Assembly (NCBI GenBank): GCA_030594645.1 | Contig: JAUVEU010000001.1 | Location: 1-64,000, forward strand | Direction: 5' to 3' | Length of the DNA stretch: 64,000 bases | Source of the DNA: Candidatus Aegiribacteria sp. | GTDB lineage: Bacteria; Fermentibacterota; Fermentibacteria; Fermentibacterales; JCC-6 | Shown here: in pieces, positions 63,227-64,000 of the stretch | Numbering within the stretch: the first letter of the stretch is position 1 | How the letters are laid out: each line of letters opens with the position of its first letter | Notes under the pieces: model-generated | What the model saw: the letters and a program-made list of their open reading frames with translations, nothing else | What the model was told of the DNA's origin: nothing | Databases searched by the model: none | Made by a program: the position numbers and the translations under genes

Positions 63227-63826
63227 TCACACTCCATTCATCAATCGGATATTGAACTCATAAACAAGTCGGCTTATCGGTAAACCCATGACATTGAAAT
63301 AGCAGCCATCCACTCGATCTACAAGCGCACACCCCAATCCCTGTATACCGTATGCACCAGCCTTATCCATCGACTCACCAGATGAAACATACATCCTTAT
63401 CTCTTCCGCTGAAAGCGTTCTGAAACGGACTCTCGTAGATTCGACGAATTCGAAATCAATTCCCTTTTCAGGCCAGATTACACAGACACCTCCGTAAACA
63501 CTGTGCCATTTTCCAGACAGCTGTGTCAGCATGTCGAACGCCAGGGCAGCATTTTCAGGCTTTCCAAGCAGCTTATCTCCGAGGGCAACCATTGTGTCCG
63601 CTCCAAGAACTGGATTACTTTTCCAGGAAGGTAGAATATCGAACGTCTTCTTTCTTGCCCAATGCAGTACAACATCAGAAGGTGAACCGATGAAATCATT
63701 TTCGTCTATGTTTCCAGGTGACTGGATGTACGGTATGCCCGCCATTTCCAGTATTGCCTTCCGTCTTGGGGACTTGCTTGCCAGAACAAGGGGAACTTCA
63801 GTTTGCAGCCACAAGATTCTATTCAC
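63227..63826 (-). CDS. maf: Maf-family nucleotide pyrophosphatase
   Basis: This 199-residue protein starts at GTG and has the Maf pattern: LVLASKSPRRKAILEMAGI, GADTMVALGDKLLGKP, HSVYGGVCV, and DKAGAYGIQGLGCALV. It removes pyrophosphate from noncanonical nucleotides. The start overlaps the dtd stop and the end touches the DUF3795 gene, so the three form an operon. Confidence 0.93.
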   Translation of the reverse strand: MNRILWLQTEVPLVLASKSPRRKAILEMAGIPYIQSPGNIDENDFIGSPSDVVLHWARKKTFDILPSWKSNPVLGADTMVALGDKLLGKPENAALAFDMLTQLSGKWHSVYGGVCVIWPEKGIDFEFVESTRVRFRTLSAEEIRMYVSSGESMDKAGAYGIQGLGCALVDRVDGCYFNVMGLPISRLVYEFNIRLMNGV

Positions 63827-64000
63827 TTTCTCTCGGAGGGTGATTCGATCATGATCGTGACTGGGCCGCTGTTAACAAGTTCCACGTTCATCATCGCTCC
63901 GAAGATTCCGGATTGAATCGTAAGACCGCTGTGTGACAGCATTTCGATAAAAAGATTGTATAGAAGTTCCGCCTTTTCCGGGGAAGCTGCATCAATAAAA
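63823..64000 (-). CDS. dtd: D-aminoacyl-tRNA deacylase (partial)
   Basis: The last ~58 codons are visible, reading AELLYNLFIEMLS, GLTIQSGIFGAMMNVELVNS and GPVTIMIES. The pattern GAMMxVxLVNxGPVT, with the cis-Pro-containing GP motif, is specific to Dtd, which hydrolyses D-amino acids from tRNA. The gene continues beyond the window edge. Its stop overlaps the maf GTG start. Confidence 0.92.
   Translation of the reverse strand, partial: FIDAASPEKAELLYNLFIEMLSHSGLTIQSGIFGAMMNVELVNSGPVTIMIESPSERK

Overview
The window is bacterial, of middling GC, with densely packed chromosomal genes on both strands. Several exported proteins end in a FlgD/T9SS-like C-terminal domain, and others end in a short TWGxIK-type tail. 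There are CarboxypepD_reg and OmpA domains, an AmmeMemoRadiSam cluster and many lipoprotein or signal-peptide genes. This combination fits an uncultured Gram-negative lineage of the FCB group (Fermentibacteria, Cloacimonadota or WOR-3-like). That placement is inferred from gene style only and is not proven.

Layout. 1-5216: a PAP2 phosphatase fused to an alpha/beta-hydrolase (cut by the window edge), DUF1232, a radical SAM enzyme, DUF389 and PhoH/PIN genes. 5413-5629: tRNA-Lys(TTT) and tRNA-Glu(TTC). About 5630-24200: an accessory island anchored on the 3' end of tRNA-Glu. Copies of that tRNA end, some exact and some degenerate, recur through the island and separate modules of roughly 0.9-5.6 kb. 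The modules carry an expanded family of small secreted proteins (six intact copies here and a seventh at 27328-28008, each with its own consensus promoter), two Fic proteins, a Phd/RelE toxin-antitoxin pair, a twin cyclic-nucleotide-binding protein, two large exported beta-propeller/FG-GAP proteins, transposase remnants and decayed genes. No integrase is visible.

24870-32302: an RRM RNA-binding protein with a long, strongly structured leader, PilT and a partner, another copy of the secreted family, an SGNH-like membrane protein, a lipoprotein, and a B12-type radical SAM/glycosyltransferase pair. 32566-36278: two secreted proteins with TWxxIK tails and an OmpA-family protein.

36329-44076 is a tightly overlapping six-gene operon on the minus strand: M1 peptidase, small exported protein, AmmeMemoRadiSam radical SAM enzyme, tiny Tat-signal protein, MEMO-AMMECR1 fusion lipoprotein, and a spermidine-synthase-like membrane protein. 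44219-48313: RtcB, a 128-bp palindromic repeat that cuts a flavodoxin gene, and two exported proteins. 48425-52616: a xanthine-dehydrogenase-type molybdenum enzyme and a membrane protein.

The remainder is mostly housekeeping: CGGC protein, MscS channel with a cNMP domain, DUF4342-ThiL-MtnP operon, RlmN, cobalamin adenosyltransferase, Rex, DUF3795, Maf and the end of Dtd.

The strongest candidate for something undescribed is the tRNA-Glu-bounded module array with its self-contained secreted-protein units. The RRM leader RNA and the shared TWGxIK C-terminal tail come next.
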